In this document: positions 1 through 8,601 of the stretch, one piece after another
Position numbering within the stretch: the first letter of the stretch is position 1
Layout of the letters: every line of letters begins with the position of its first letter
NCBI GenBank assembly: GCA_023425865.1
Contig: JAFABV010000028.1
Coordinates: 62,001-126,000, forward strand
Length of the DNA: 64,000 nt
DNA from: Bacteroidota bacterium
GTDB lineage: Bacteria > Bacteroidota > Bacteroidia > Bacteroidales > Bacteroidaceae
Direction: 5' to 3'
Notes under the pieces: model-generated
What the model was told of the DNA's origin: nothing
The model's input: the letters and a program-made list of their open reading frames with translations, nothing else
Databases searched by the model: none
Made by a program: the position numbers and the translations under genes

Positions 1-1
1 T

Positions 2-55
2 GATCTTAATTCACTGAGAGACGTATCAAATATTAACTGGGAGGAATTTATATGA
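2..55 (+). CDS. C-terminal tail of an upstream gene, probably the first recombinase of a RIT trio (partial)
   Basis: An open frame enters from the left window edge and ends at a TGA that overlaps the next ATG in an ATGA junction. Only 17 codons are visible, so the product cannot be identified from sequence. Translational coupling to two further tyrosine recombinases makes the first recombinase of a recombinase-in-trio element the likely identity; this is inference from gene order. Confidence 0.5.
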   Translation, partial: DLNSLRDVSNINWEEFI

Positions 56-1002
56 ATATAAAAGAAGCCGTTGAATCATTTATCAACTTTCGTAGGTCTA
101 TTGGTCGTAAGGATGAGAGTAAAACATACACCTTGAGATTATTTGCCAATTTTATGGGAGAAACTACAGAAATTTCTTCAATAACAGAAAATGACTGCAA
201 TGCTTTCCTCTATAGAAAAGGCGATGTTGTAACCAGATATTGGCACTCTCAGCACTGCATCCTGAAAAAACTTTTTGAGTGGGCTTTTTCTAGAGGACTC
301 ATTCAAAACATACCTGTTCCCGTTTTTCTGCCTAAAGCTCCAGAGTATTATCCCGCTTACATATATACGGATGACGAACTGAAGAGACTGTTTGATGGTG
401 CACGTACATATCGCAAACGTGGTCCTCTAGTCAATGAGCCTATATGTATACGGTATATCTTGATGATTACGTATATGCTTGGACTCCGAATAAGCGAGAC
501 CTTATCTATAAAAATAAAGGATATTGACTTGGAGAAAATGTACGTGCATATACATTGCAGTAAGTTCTACAAGTCTCGCTTGGTTACTTTCAACGAACAA
601 GTATCAAAATTGATGCAAGAGATATTACAATGGCGAAATACTCAAATGTACCCAATGGTAGAGGATGCATATGTGTTCATTAATCTGAAGGGAAAACCTG
701 TTAATTTTGTATCTTTACATCAGATATTTACGACCATTCGTAAGAATGCAGGTCTATATTTCCCTGATAGAGGACGTCATCAGCCCAGAATCCATGATCT
801 TCGCCATACTTTTGCGGTCAACGTCCTTACTAACTGGTATAAATCAGGAAAGAACGTCCAGGATTTACTGCCAAAGTTATCCACCTATTTGGGACATCTT
901 AACGTGTCCTTCACTTCCGTCTATCTAACAAAGACGCCAACTTTGTTGCAGGAAGCAAACAAATTGTTTTATGCTTATAAAAACACGAACAATGAAGAAT
1001 AG
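52..1002 (+). CDS. Tyrosine recombinase, second of a RIT trio
   Basis: Site-specific recombinase of the phage-integrase/XerC-D fold, 316 aa. The N-terminal SAM-like core-binding region covers roughly residues 1-100. The catalytic part shows the first arginine in LGLRISETL (near 145), the H-x-x-R box in HDLRHTFAV (near 250), LGHLNVSFTSVYL near 280 with the second histidine, and the nucleophile tyrosine in SVYL. The start overlaps the preceding stop (ATGA) and the stop overlaps the next recombinase, so the set is translated as a coupled unit. Length and arrangement fit the middle protein of recombinase-in-trio elements. It presumably acts with its partners to move the element; which protein does the strand exchange cannot be read from sequence. 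Confidence 0.9.
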   Translation: MNIKEAVESFINFRRSIGRKDESKTYTLRLFANFMGETTEISSITENDCNAFLYRKGDVVTRYWHSQHCILKKLFEWAFSRGLIQNIPVPVFLPKAPEYYPAYIYTDDELKRLFDGARTYRKRGPLVNEPICIRYILMITYMLGLRISETLSIKIKDIDLEKMYVHIHCSKFYKSRLVTFNEQVSKLMQEILQWRNTQMYPMVEDAYVFINLKGKPVNFVSLHQIFTTIRKNAGLYFPDRGRHQPRIHDLRHTFAVNVLTNWYKSGKNVQDLLPKLSTYLGHLNVSFTSVYLTKTPTLLQEANKLFYAYKNTNNEE

Positions 1003-2023
1003 AAAAAATACTGAAACAGAATATCTTGGCTATTGGCTAAGACCATTCCTCATAGAGTACTTAATTGTCACTAGAAACCTTAGTCGCAACACTCAAATGA
1101 GTTATCGTGATACATTCCGTATGTTGGTATCGTATGTTTCTACATTAATAAGTATTGCAATAGACAATCTCAAAATCTCGGATATTACGACTGACGTTAT
1201 TACAAAATTTCTTGATTATCTGGAAATTGAGAGAAAAGTTTCCGTTTCTTCAAGAAACAATCGTTTAGCTGCAATAAAGGCTTTCGCAAAGTTTCTGGCG
1301 TGGAAATCTCCTGAACATATAGATTGGTGTCACCATGTCAGTCTTATCCCTTCAAAGAAAACGGAAAAACGCATGATAACCTATATGGACAAATCTGAGA
1401 TCGAAGCCTTGGCTGATGCACCTTTGAAAACATGCAAATATCAAGGGATAAGAAGTCGAGATCATGTCATTATCCTATTCATGTATAATACTGGCGCCCG
1501 AGTGTCTGAAGTTATAGGTGTTAAAGTGAAGGATGTTGCGATGCCACCAAAACGTGGAATGCCAATGGTGACATTACATGGCAAGGGACGTAAAGAGAGA
1601 ATATGTCCTCTATGGGAGGATTTCTGGGATTTACTCAAACCATTTATAGACAACAAGTTGCCTAACGATTACCTTTTTCTTAACCGATACAATCAGCCTA
1701 TGAGCCGATTCTGTATTTATGAAATGATAAAGAAATACTCACAAGATGTAATCTTAAATCATCCTTCTCTTGCAAATAAACGCCCATCTCCTCATGTTAT
1801 ACGCCATACAACCGCCACTCATCTACTTAATTCTGGAGCGGATATTGATATGGTTAGAAATTGGATGGGACATAGCTCGATTGATACAACTAACATCTAC
1901 GCCGAAATTAGTATGGAAAGGAAATTAGAAGCTCTCAAAAAATGTGAGCAGTCCGTTTCAGATACACCATCACGAAAATGGTCTGAGGATAAGGAGTTAA
2001 TTACATTCTTAGATAGCCTCTAA
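992..2023 (+). CDS. Tyrosine recombinase, third of a RIT trio
   Basis: About 343 aa. The N-terminal SAM-like domain (SRNTQMSYRDTFRMLV, DYLEIERKVSVSSRNNRL) precedes a complete catalytic domain: TGARVSEVIGVKVKD with the first arginine, HGKGRKER with the beta-hairpin lysine, HVIRHTTATHLL (H-x-x-R), MGHSSIDTTNIYAE with the final histidine and tyrosine. The ATG at 992 overlaps the upstream stop by 11 nt; an in-frame ATG at 971 is an alternative. It is similar to XerD-like integrases but sits in a tandem set with no other cargo, as in RIT elements. It is followed by a 14-bp inverted repeat and then by a truncated antirestriction gene, so this is probably the right end of the element. Confidence 0.9.
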   Translation: MKNRKNTETEYLGYWLRPFLIEYLIVTRNLSRNTQMSYRDTFRMLVSYVSTLISIAIDNLKISDITTDVITKFLDYLEIERKVSVSSRNNRLAAIKAFAKFLAWKSPEHIDWCHHVSLIPSKKTEKRMITYMDKSEIEALADAPLKTCKYQGIRSRDHVIILFMYNTGARVSEVIGVKVKDVAMPPKRGMPMVTLHGKGRKERICPLWEDFWDLLKPFIDNKLPNDYLFLNRYNQPMSRFCIYEMIKKYSQDVILNHPSLANKRPSPHVIRHTTATHLLNSGADIDMVRNWMGHSSIDTTNIYAEISMERKLEALKKCEQSVSDTPSRKWSEDKELITFLDSL

Positions 2024-2034
2024 TTCCTCCAAAG

Positions 2035-2110
2035 ATAGAATTATGTTGTGCAAAATGTCAAAGAACGATTGATTATTAATTGTTTAGACTAATGCCCAAC
2101 ATAATTCTAT
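2035..2110. repeat. 14-bp perfect inverted repeat at the probable right end of the RIT element
   Basis: Arms ATAGAATTATGTTG (2035-2048) and CAACATAATTCTAT (2097-2110) are exact reverse complements separated by 48 bp. They lie 12 nt after the last recombinase stop and just before the point where similarity to the ArdC-like protein begins. They could be a terminal or target palindrome recognised by the recombinases, or a transcript hairpin; there is no T-run, so it is not a normal terminator. Confidence 0.55.
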
Positions 2111-2121
2111 GTCAGACATAA

Positions 2122-3375
2122 ATGATTGAGCGCATGGAACAGATGAAGTCCGTGGGCTGGCACAAGGGGTGGATAGGCGGTGCCACCGCCCCCGGTGCCA
2201 TGCCGCAGAATGTGTCCGGGCGTGGATATTCGGGAAGCAACTCTTTCTTCCTTCAACTGGACACGGCGCTCCGTGGCTACTCCATGCCCGTATATCTCAC
2301 CTTCAAGCAAGCCAACGACCTCGGGGCGCATGTCAAGAAGGGCGAGTCGGCCATGCCGGTGCTCTACTGGGACATCATGGCAAGGGATAAGGACGGACAT
2401 AAAATCACCAAGGAAGCCTACCGCAAGATGAGCCTTTCGGAACGGATGCAGGTGCAGACCATTCCTTTCCTGAAGGCGTACAACGTGTTCAACATCGACC
2501 AGACGAATCTGACGGAAGTGAAGCCTGACAAGGTGGAAGCCCTCAAAAAGCTGTTTTCCCCGCTGGAGTTGCGTGATGCCGAGGGGATGTTTACCAGCAA
2601 GGCCCTCGACCGTATGTTTGAGAAGCAGGAGTGGATTTGTCCCATCCAATACGACAAACAGGTGCCGGGTGCATACTTCTCGCCATCCAAGGACATCATC
2701 GTTATTCCGAGGAAGGAGCAGTTCAACATCGGCAAGACATCAGAGGAAATATATAAGGGCGGTATGGAGTATTACTCCACTGCCTTGCACGAGATGGCTC
2801 ACTCCACGGGGACTGAATCCCGACTGAACAGGGGTAGCCATGAGAAGTTCGGCGACGCAAAGTATGCCAAGGAGGAACTGGTGGCTGAGCTGACGGCGGC
2901 GATGGTTGGCAACTCGATGGGCTTTGACAAGCGCATACTGGACAACAACGCGGCCTACCTCGATGGTTGGATCTCCACGCTGAAAGAGAATCCAAAGTTC
3001 ATCGTGTCAGTGATTGCCGATGTCAACAAGGCTGCCAACATGGTACTGGAAGAGGTGGACAGGCAGAAGATAGCATTGGGTGAAGAGCCTTTGCTCGACA
3101 AGAACAGGAACCTTTCTGCTGACGCTCCCAAGGACAAGATTGTCTTTGAGAATGCCTCGATCATCAAGCAGAACGACGGGGATTATGCGGTGCGTGCCTC
3201 CTATCTAGGGCAGGACTTGGGATTCAAACCGATTGACCGAAATGTGGGCATCCTCTATTTCTCTCTGTCGGAGGAAGCGGAGAAGGCCCGTCTGCTCTCC
3301 CATACGCTGGAAAAAAGCTATGGCGATATAATCCTCTCACAAGGACAGCGACGCTCGCATGGTATGAAAATCTAA
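2122..3375 (+). CDS. ArdC-like antirestriction / zincin-type metallopeptidase, N-terminally truncated
   Basis: Members of this family on conjugative elements carry an N-terminal ssDNA-binding domain (DUF1738) and a C-terminal zincin domain, and protect incoming DNA from restriction. Here residues 1-90 match the later part of the N-terminal domain (W-x-K-x-W, NVSGRGYSGSN). The metallopeptidase motif HEMAHSTG begins at residue 223, followed by EELVAELTAAMVG and a conserved tail. Intact relatives normally have about 20-30 extra residues before the first tryptophan. Here a TAA directly precedes the ATG and the recombinase trio sits immediately upstream, so I infer that insertion removed the true start. 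It may still be translated as a shortened protein. It heads a same-strand run of element genes. Confidence 0.8.
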   Translation: MIERMEQMKSVGWHKGWIGGATAPGAMPQNVSGRGYSGSNSFFLQLDTALRGYSMPVYLTFKQANDLGAHVKKGESAMPVLYWDIMARDKDGHKITKEAYRKMSLSERMQVQTIPFLKAYNVFNIDQTNLTEVKPDKVEALKKLFSPLELRDAEGMFTSKALDRMFEKQEWICPIQYDKQVPGAYFSPSKDIIVIPRKEQFNIGKTSEEIYKGGMEYYSTALHEMAHSTGTESRLNRGSHEKFGDAKYAKEELVAELTAAMVGNSMGFDKRILDNNAAYLDGWISTLKENPKFIVSVIADVNKAANMVLEEVDRQKIALGEEPLLDKNRNLSADAPKDKIVFENASIIKQNDGDYAVRASYLGQDLGFKPIDRNVGILYFSLSEEAEKARLLSHTLEKSYGDIILSQGQRRSHGMKI

Positions 3376-3398
3376 CCTCTTTATACTTGTAGATAGTT

Positions 3399-4598
3399 AT
3401 GAAACAGATCGTAAACTTCAAAGACCTGAAAGCCAAGGTCGGCGTGGATGACATTGCCTATTACCTAGGGTATCGCCTCGACCGCTCGGCGGGTGTGGGC
3501 AGATATATCGAAATGGTGCTGCCTGATACCACCGGACATAAGGACAAACTCATCATCAAGAATCCGAAGGAGAAGGCGGCACAGACCTATTTCCGTCGTA
3601 ACGGGGCGAAGGGCGGCGATGTGGTGTCGCTGATTCGTGAGAATCTTAACAGCTTCCACGAGTCCGGCAGGAACGAGTGGGAAATCATCGGTAAGGTGAT
3701 GGCCCGCTTTGCCAACGAGCCAATTCCCGACTATGGGGATAGCCTGTATCTTGCGAAAGCCGGATATAGCGACAACCGTGTGTTCGATCCGAAACGCTAC
3801 GAGACGAAGGAGATAGGCAGTGATTTGTCGGAGGTAATGGCTTTCTTTGCCCAGCGTGGCATCAACGAGGAGACGGTGGCTGTCTTCGCTCCGTTCATCA
3901 AGCAGATAAGGGACAGCTGCCACACCACCTACAAACAGTTCAACATCGGCTTCCCTTATACGGAGGCTGGTAAGGACAAGGTGGTGGGCTATGAAATCCG
4001 TGGCTTCGGCTCATTCAAGAGTAAGGCGGCAGGTACGAACTCGACGACGGGCGCATGGATAGCCGACCTTTCACAAGGTGGAGAGCCTGTGGACATCCGA
4101 AATGTGTATTTTGCTGAAAGTGCCTACGACATCATGGCGTTCTATCAGCTGAATCACCTTCGCTTGGATGCTGCTCATTCGGTATTCGTGTCGCTGGGCG
4201 GTACATTCTCTGACGGACAAGTCAAAGGCATCATGTCGCATTACCCTGAAGCCAAGGCGATGGACTGTTTCGACAATGACCTTGCTGGGCGCATCTATGG
4301 CATCCGTATGGCTGCCCTGTTGGAGGGTATTCGCATGAATATACATAAGGAAGATAGCGAGGTAAAAATTACCATTGGTGATAAGAACTTTGACATTCCT
4401 AACGACCAGTTGTCGATCCGTGAGCTTCGCAAGCATGTCCACATCCGCTATAACGTGGGTGAATGGAAGGCGGCCGCAAACTACAAGGACTGGAATGACC
4501 AGCTGATGGGCAAGCAGATGGAGGTTGTGCCCATAGAGAATAAGTTTGCAAGGGACCGCAATCTGGCTGACCGCCGAGAGAAAGGAGTAGGCTTATGA
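3399..4598 (+). CDS. TOPRIM-domain protein of an integrative element
   Basis: 399 aa. The N-terminal region resembles the DUF3991 primase-like module (VDDIAYYLGYRLDRSAGVGRY, then YFRRNGAKGGDVVSLI). The central part carries a TOPRIM-like fold: a glutamate in FAESAYDIMAFYQL near residue 240, then SLGGTFSDGQVKG, and an aspartate pair in CFDNDLAGRIYG near 288. These are the acidic residues that bind metal in primases and topoisomerases. Such proteins are common cargo of Bacteroidetes conjugative and mobilisable elements, probably acting in DNA processing or replication. The start lies 23 nt after the ArdC-like gene and the end overlaps the next gene by 4 nt (ATGA), so an operon is likely. Confidence 0.8.
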   Translation: MKQIVNFKDLKAKVGVDDIAYYLGYRLDRSAGVGRYIEMVLPDTTGHKDKLIIKNPKEKAAQTYFRRNGAKGGDVVSLIRENLNSFHESGRNEWEIIGKVMARFANEPIPDYGDSLYLAKAGYSDNRVFDPKRYETKEIGSDLSEVMAFFAQRGINEETVAVFAPFIKQIRDSCHTTYKQFNIGFPYTEAGKDKVVGYEIRGFGSFKSKAAGTNSTTGAWIADLSQGGEPVDIRNVYFAESAYDIMAFYQLNHLRLDAAHSVFVSLGGTFSDGQVKGIMSHYPEAKAMDCFDNDLAGRIYGIRMAALLEGIRMNIHKEDSEVKITIGDKNFDIPNDQLSIRELRKHVHIRYNVGEWKAAANYKDWNDQLMGKQMEVVPIENKFARDRNLADRREKGVGL

Positions 4599-5317
4599 AA
4601 CGAATCTTCATCATATCATTGCTGGGCAGTTTATCCTGCTGCCCATTGTTTGCGCAGCAGACCGATCCGACGCTGACGGGTGCCGTATTAGCACAGAGCG
4701 AGATGCTAAAAAAGATTTTCAAAGAACGTGAGAAGACGCAGAAGAAAATCATAGCAGCGGAAACGGCGGTAACGGTAGCAATGGACAGGATGCACAAGGT
4801 GGAGAACAAGATGCTGCAATATCTTTCCAATGCCCAGAATGCCATGCAGAACCTTTATCAGATAAAGCGGGCGACAGAACTGACGACGGTGGAAATACCT
4901 CGCAACATGAATCTGTTGCGCCAGTCCCTGCCTGGTCATCTGAAAGGAACGGCCATCGCGCTGCTGGTGTCTGACGAACTGACGGATGCCGCCACGCAGA
5001 TGGCTTCGCTCTATCCGTTCATGAAGCAGCTGGTGACAAGCGGAACATACAACGTCAGTGGCTATGATGCGACGGGCAAGCCAGTGAGTGAAAGGCACAA
5101 GGTGAACTTGCTGTCATCGGCGGAACGGTATTACATTGCCAACGAGGTGGTGACGAAGCTGGAGACAATCAATACCGATCTGTGGCTGCTGGCATGGCAG
5201 GTAAGGACATACTCGTGGAATGACCTGTGGTTCGGGCTTGATCCGGAAGGCTGGGCCACGGTGATGTCGGGGAAGGCGATAGTAGATGGACTGGTCTATG
5301 AGTGGAAATGCATCTGA
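4595..5317 (+). CDS. Secreted coiled-coil protein of the mobile element, function unknown
   Basis: 240 aa with a clear N-terminal signal peptide (MKRIFIISLLGSLSCCPLFAQQ, cut after A-Q). Residues about 30-90 are rich in K, E, A and M and predicted to be helical or coiled-coil. The remainder contains AIALLVSDELTDAA and a Trp-rich C-terminus (LWLLAWQVRTYSWNDLWFGL). It is coupled to the TOPRIM gene by a 4-nt overlap. The layout (signal peptide plus long helices) is reminiscent of periplasmic VirB5/TrbJ-type conjugation proteins, but I see no diagnostic motif, so the function is open. Confidence 0.7.
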   Translation: MKRIFIISLLGSLSCCPLFAQQTDPTLTGAVLAQSEMLKKIFKEREKTQKKIIAAETAVTVAMDRMHKVENKMLQYLSNAQNAMQNLYQIKRATELTTVEIPRNMNLLRQSLPGHLKGTAIALLVSDELTDAATQMASLYPFMKQLVTSGTYNVSGYDATGKPVSERHKVNLLSSAERYYIANEVVTKLETINTDLWLLAWQVRTYSWNDLWFGLDPEGWATVMSGKAIVDGLVYEWKCI

Positions 5318-5343
5318 CCGGCCTAAATGTGGGTATTTTTCCG

Positions 5344-5351
5344 TACTTTTG
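5344..5351 (+). promoter_or_regulatory. Bacteroidetes -7 box (TACTTTTG)
   Basis: TACTTTTG matches the TAnnTTTG -7 consensus and lies 91 nt before the zinc-ribbon gene, in the only sizeable gap between 4.6 and 6.2 kb. No clear TTTG -33 partner is visible. It could start a separate transcript for the zinc-ribbon and lipoprotein genes. Confidence 0.4.
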
Positions 5352-5441
5352 CTCCGCAACACTTTGTTATTTCGAGGAAGAGCGGTGCAAACAACGGATT
5401 TGCCAAAGATAAAGTAACATATAACGTAAAGAAATAACAAA

Positions 5442-6239
5442 ATGAATAACACTGACAATTTACTGACCTGCCCGGTCTGCGGCAGGGGCACAATGGTACA
5501 TGACGAACAGGGATGGAAGTGTAGTGAGCAGTCCTGTGGGTTCATCGTCCCTAATCGTGTGTTTAATATCGAGATAACGGAGGAACTGGTTGCACAGCTC
5601 GTCAAGCATGATCATACCGGTATACTCTCGCTGCAGAACAGGGACGGCCAGCATTTCAAGGCGGCAATCGTAATTCGCAACGGGAAGGTGGAGGTCTCGT
5701 GCGGTGTGCATTATATCAACGGTGTGTGTCCTATATGCGGGGGCAAAATGCGTAAGACCTCGAAGGGCTACCGATGCGAGAACTCCATTGGCGAGCATCC
5801 TTCGTGCGACTTTATGATTCCGGGTATTATCTGCAACCGTAGGATTACGGAGCAGGATGCCGTGGCGTTTTTGAATGGCAAGCATATTGCTTTGGAGGGC
5901 TTTGCCTCGAATGAGTGGAAGATGTTTGCCTCGTCGCTGTCGATAGCCGAGGGCAAGGTGAAGCTGGAATCGCGCATTGCGAAGTGTCCGCATTGCGGGG
6001 GCGACCTGCATGTGGGGTTGAAGGCGTACAACTGTGCCAACTATCGCAATGCCGAGCAGCCCTGCAAGTTCTCCATCTGGCGCAATATCAGCGGTCATGC
6101 CGTGTCGGTGGAGGAAGTGAAACAGATATGTGAGCAGGGCGTAACCAGAGACAGCATAGAGTTTTACAAGGAAGACGGGACGGTGTACTACAAGCGTCTG
6201 CAACTAACTCCTGAAAAGGACAGAATAATCATGATTTAA
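5442..6239 (+). CDS. Triple zinc-ribbon protein resembling a topoisomerase C-terminal tail
   Basis: 265 aa built of three repeats. Each has a four-cysteine ribbon (CPVCG..CSEQSC near 9-30; CPICGG..C..C near 93-120; CPHCGG..C..C near 184-210) followed by about 45 residues of the type found after topoisomerase I/III zinc fingers (ITEELVAQLV, ITEQDAVAFLN, VSVEEVKQI). No catalytic topoisomerase domain is present. Stand-alone copies of this tail occur on Bacteroidetes conjugative elements, next to or detached from TopB. It probably binds single-stranded DNA or RNA. The lipoprotein gene follows closely. Confidence 0.8.
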   Translation: MNNTDNLLTCPVCGRGTMVHDEQGWKCSEQSCGFIVPNRVFNIEITEELVAQLVKHDHTGILSLQNRDGQHFKAAIVIRNGKVEVSCGVHYINGVCPICGGKMRKTSKGYRCENSIGEHPSCDFMIPGIICNRRITEQDAVAFLNGKHIALEGFASNEWKMFASSLSIAEGKVKLESRIAKCPHCGGDLHVGLKAYNCANYRNAEQPCKFSIWRNISGHAVSVEEVKQICEQGVTRDSIEFYKEDGTVYYKRLQLTPEKDRIIMI

Positions 6240-6249
6240 TTAGTTATTG

Positions 6250-6756
6250 ATGATGAAAAGACAAAGTATTATATATATAGTGGTGGCATTGTTATGCCTC
6301 ACTGGTTGTACGAATAAACGTCATGCGTTGAAGCAGTTGGCAGTGGAGAATCTGAAACAGTCGGTGGAATATCCTAAGCAGTTACAGGTGGTGGCTATAT
6401 CAGAACCAGACTCGGCGTTTGGATTCAGCTACTTCTCGCAAAAGGAGAAGGCAGGCATCGTCCGTATCATGAAATCGGTAACGGACAGCATTATGAGGCG
6501 CACCGACAATATGCAGTCGCTGGACATCAATGACTTCTATGTGATGGATCTCGCCGAAAGGCAGATGCGTGCCAATTCGGACATCAGGCAGATGATCAGT
6601 CAGGCTACCGGCAAGAAGGAATGGACGGGCTGGAAAGTGAAGATAGACTATCAGGCGGTAACGCATCATGGCATGAAGTACAATGCCGAGCGGTGGTTCT
6701 TTATCAGCAAGGACGGCAAGGCGGTGGTAAGGACATTTGAGCTGCCATTGCCATAG
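6250..6756 (+). CDS. Small lipoprotein of the mobile element
   Basis: 168 aa starting MMKRQ at the first ATG; a TTG three bases upstream is less likely. A hydrophobic stretch ends in the lipobox LTGC near residue 22, so the protein should be lipidated and exported. The mature part is hydrophilic and has no motif I recognise. The arrangement after the zinc-ribbon gene, about 10 nt apart, suggests co-transcription, and a terminator hairpin lies 40 nt downstream. Function unknown. Confidence 0.7.
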   Translation: MMKRQSIIYIVVALLCLTGCTNKRHALKQLAVENLKQSVEYPKQLQVVAISEPDSAFGFSYFSQKEKAGIVRIMKSVTDSIMRRTDNMQSLDINDFYVMDLAERQMRANSDIRQMISQATGKKEWTGWKVKIDYQAVTHHGMKYNAERWFFISKDGKAVVRTFELPLP

Positions 6757-6794
6757 AGATACAGATGAATGTTGTGTTTTTCATAGTTGATAGG

Positions 6795-6827
6795 TGGAGA
6801 TTGTCGTGAGACAGTCTCCATTTTTTG
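6795..6827 (+). terminator. Rho-independent terminator after the lipoprotein gene
   Basis: An 11-bp stem (6795-6805 with 6810-6820, one G-T pair, loop GTGA) is followed by six T. It closes the operon that runs from the ArdC-like gene. Confidence 0.75.
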
Positions 6828-7030
6828 TTTATCATTTCCTCGTTTGCAGTTGCCTCCTTGCTGCAAGTACTCATTTTCTTTGCAAAGTTACGGCATAGGA
6901 AAAAACGGCAAGCACCGCTGCGGCTATGCGCAGAAAAATAGACGGCAGCCTTCCGCAAATCAAGATTTGGGTATTCCGTCGATTTTTCCGTGCATTGCTT
7001 TCCTTATCTTCCCCGCTTATGCCGTCCTGT

Positions 7031-7088
7031 TTTGCTCGAAAATTAAGTACCTGTAAGAAGTCTGAAGACTTCACAAAAGGGAAAAGAT
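7031..7088. repeat. Hairpin repeat B, copy 1
   Basis: The block starts TTTGCTCGAAAAT and contains the hairpin GAAGTCT-GA-AGACTTC (7057-7072) followed by ACAAAAGGGAAA. A second copy with the same order lies at 9063-9118. Copy 1 ends about 20 nt before a small hypothetical gene. Confidence 0.6.
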
Positions 7089-7110
7089 TAAAATTGATAA
7101 CCTCTTAAAA

Positions 7111-7599
7111 ATGCAAGTTATGCACGCATGGATTTTTCAATTATCGGAAGAACGCATCGAGGGCTATCTCTGTGAAGATACCTTGTTGCAGGGTGATGGC
7201 AGCGACTACGACTATTGTGTCGCCATATCAGAAGAAGAACGGAAGAGAGCCGTTTGCTCGCTCATGGAGGACATTCTGCCATTGGGCATGTTTCGCCTCA
7301 AAGATGAAACGACTTTGGTGTATCAAGGTGGCTTGGAGCAGTGGAAACGTGACTGGGTGGAGTGTATTCAGATAAAGGCGGCAAAGGTAAACACGGAAAA
7401 CGTGATGAACTTTTGCGGTGAGGTGTACCAGTTGGAAACCGAGTTGCAAAATCCACTGGGTACCGATGCCCACTTCTACCTTTGCAACGACGACTATCAA
7501 ACCTTTGCAGAGAAGTCGGCAGAGTTGATGCGAATGGTGGAGCACCTGACGGAGGGCGACGAACTTTACATTGGTGGTATCATTGATTTTCATTTCTAA
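7111..7599 (+). CDS. Hypothetical protein of the mobile element
   Basis: 162 aa, acidic, without signal peptide or membrane segment. A second ATG three codons in (MHAWIFQL) is an alternative start. I recognise no domain; it is a soluble mixed alpha/beta composition. It heads three short same-strand genes (7111-8092) typical of the poorly characterised accessory ORFs on Bacteroidales integrative elements. The next gene starts 4 nt after its stop. Confidence 0.65.
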   Translation: MQVMHAWIFQLSEERIEGYLCEDTLLQGDGSDYDYCVAISEEERKRAVCSLMEDILPLGMFRLKDETTLVYQGGLEQWKRDWVECIQIKAAKVNTENVMNFCGEVYQLETELQNPLGTDAHFYLCNDDYQTFAEKSAELMRMVEHLTEGDELYIGGIIDFHF

Positions 7600-7603
7600 A
7601 AGT

Positions 7604-7825
7604 ATGGATAATATCAGTATTTTTTCGATAGAGGGCGTTGATGCAAGGGAGATTTGCAATGCGCAGTTGGGCGATGCCCTGTTTGCACCCTGTAGTGTGT
7701 GCGACAAGTGGAATGGCAACTTCCCATCAGTGGACAATCTGTTTTACGGATATGTGGAAGATGACATCTTCTACAACTATTCGGATGACGAGTTTGAGAC
7801 CCACGTCAATGCAATGTTTGATTAA
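7604..7825 (+). CDS. Small acidic hypothetical protein
   Basis: 73 aa from the ATG at 7604 (MDNISIFSIEGVDAREI). An ORF extending to 7571 would overlap the upstream gene and is less likely. Rich in D, E, N and F, with two cysteines in PCSVCDK. No family recognised. A perfect 12-bp stem hairpin follows it. Confidence 0.55.
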   Translation: MDNISIFSIEGVDAREICNAQLGDALFAPCSVCDKWNGNFPSVDNLFYGYVEDDIFYNYSDDEFETHVNAMFD

Positions 7826-7834
7826 GTAGAACCA

Positions 7835-7861
7835 GGAGTATGCCGAGTTTCGGCATACTCC
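7835..7861. repeat. Intergenic hairpin, perfect 12-bp stem
   Basis: GGAGTATGCCGA (7835-7846) pairs with 7850-7861 around a 3-nt loop. No T-run follows, so it may be an mRNA stability or processing hairpin rather than a terminator. Confidence 0.5.
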
Positions 7862-7876
7862 ACAAAAGAAAATGCG

Positions 7877-8092
7877 ATGAAGAAGATTTATAGTGTACCG
7901 GCTCGATACATCTTCGAGGGTACTTTCAAGGTGGAAGCTGAAAACAGCGAGGAAGCTAAAGAAAAAATTCTGAAACACTGTGGCATGGTCATGGGCAGTG
8001 GCATACAGACCACTCTGCCAGACCATGAGATTGATTGGGTATTCTACAACCACCCTTGTAAGCAAGTGGGCAGAATAAGTAGGGAGAAATAA
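7877..8092 (+). CDS. Small hypothetical protein
   Basis: 71 aa (MKKIYSVPARYIFEG...). The pattern FKVEAENSEEAKEKILKHCGM resembles short single-domain proteins in which a beta strand is followed by an EAxExA helix, but no named family can be assigned. It is separated from the previous small gene by the hairpin at 7835-7861 and followed by a non-coding stretch with two hairpins. Confidence 0.55.
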   Translation: MKKIYSVPARYIFEGTFKVEAENSEEAKEKILKHCGMVMGSGIQTTLPDHEIDWVFYNHPCKQVGRISREK

Positions 8093-8104
8093 TGCACAAG
8101 GTTA

Positions 8105-8163
8105 GGCATATCTGACAAGGTATGCCCAGCTTGAAAATCGGGCAGCGGTCACAGTCCGCTGCC
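8105..8163. other. Two adjacent hairpins downstream of the small-gene cluster
   Basis: Stem 1 is GGCATA (8105-8110) with TATGCC (8121-8126); stem 2 is GGCAGCGG (8141-8148) with CCGCTGCC (8156-8163). The second is GC-rich and followed by TGTTTGGG. Together they may end transcription of the three small genes, but the T-run is weak. Confidence 0.4.
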
Positions 8164-8259
8164 TGTTTGGGAGAAAGATGTCCAGTTGAATAATGCTTTG
8201 TTGAAGTGAAAGTCTTGTTTTTACGTCAAAAACAAGACAAATGTATTAAATAGCTTTAT

Positions 8260-8372
8260 TTTCCCTGAAAGCCGTGTTTCGCTATCACGTCATAAATGAG
8301 TGTGATGGCTCCACACCGCTTTCATCGCCCCATCGGGACACGGAGCGACAAGGGAGAGAGGTTGGGACGTTT
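8260..8372. repeat. Structured repeat A, copy 1
   Basis: This is the first of two gap-free copies offset by exactly 359 bp. Shared blocks are TTCCCTGAAAGCCGT, CCGCTTTCATC, GGGAC and ACAAGGGAGAGAGGTT. An outer stem TGAAAGC (8266-8272) pairs with GCTTTCA (8318-8324). An inner stem lies at 8326-8333/8340-8347 with loop CGGGAC. Between the blocks the sequence differs while pairing is largely kept. No gene is visible in this stretch. Confidence 0.6.
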
Positions 8373-8601
8373 TGTGCTGAATGGAGTGTATTGGCATGGT
8401 ACAGAAAGGATAGGCTACCGCTGTTACGCAGGTGATGAACTTTTGCCCATAACCACTTTACTACTCCACCTATCTTACTTTCTGCTCCGTGCCTATACAC
8501 ACCATATCTCACATTTTTTCAGTGTAACGTCAGTGTTTCTCCAGTGTAACCCAATTCTTGCGTTGCACTGGGGTTACACCGACTATCTTTGCAGGTTTTA
8601 C

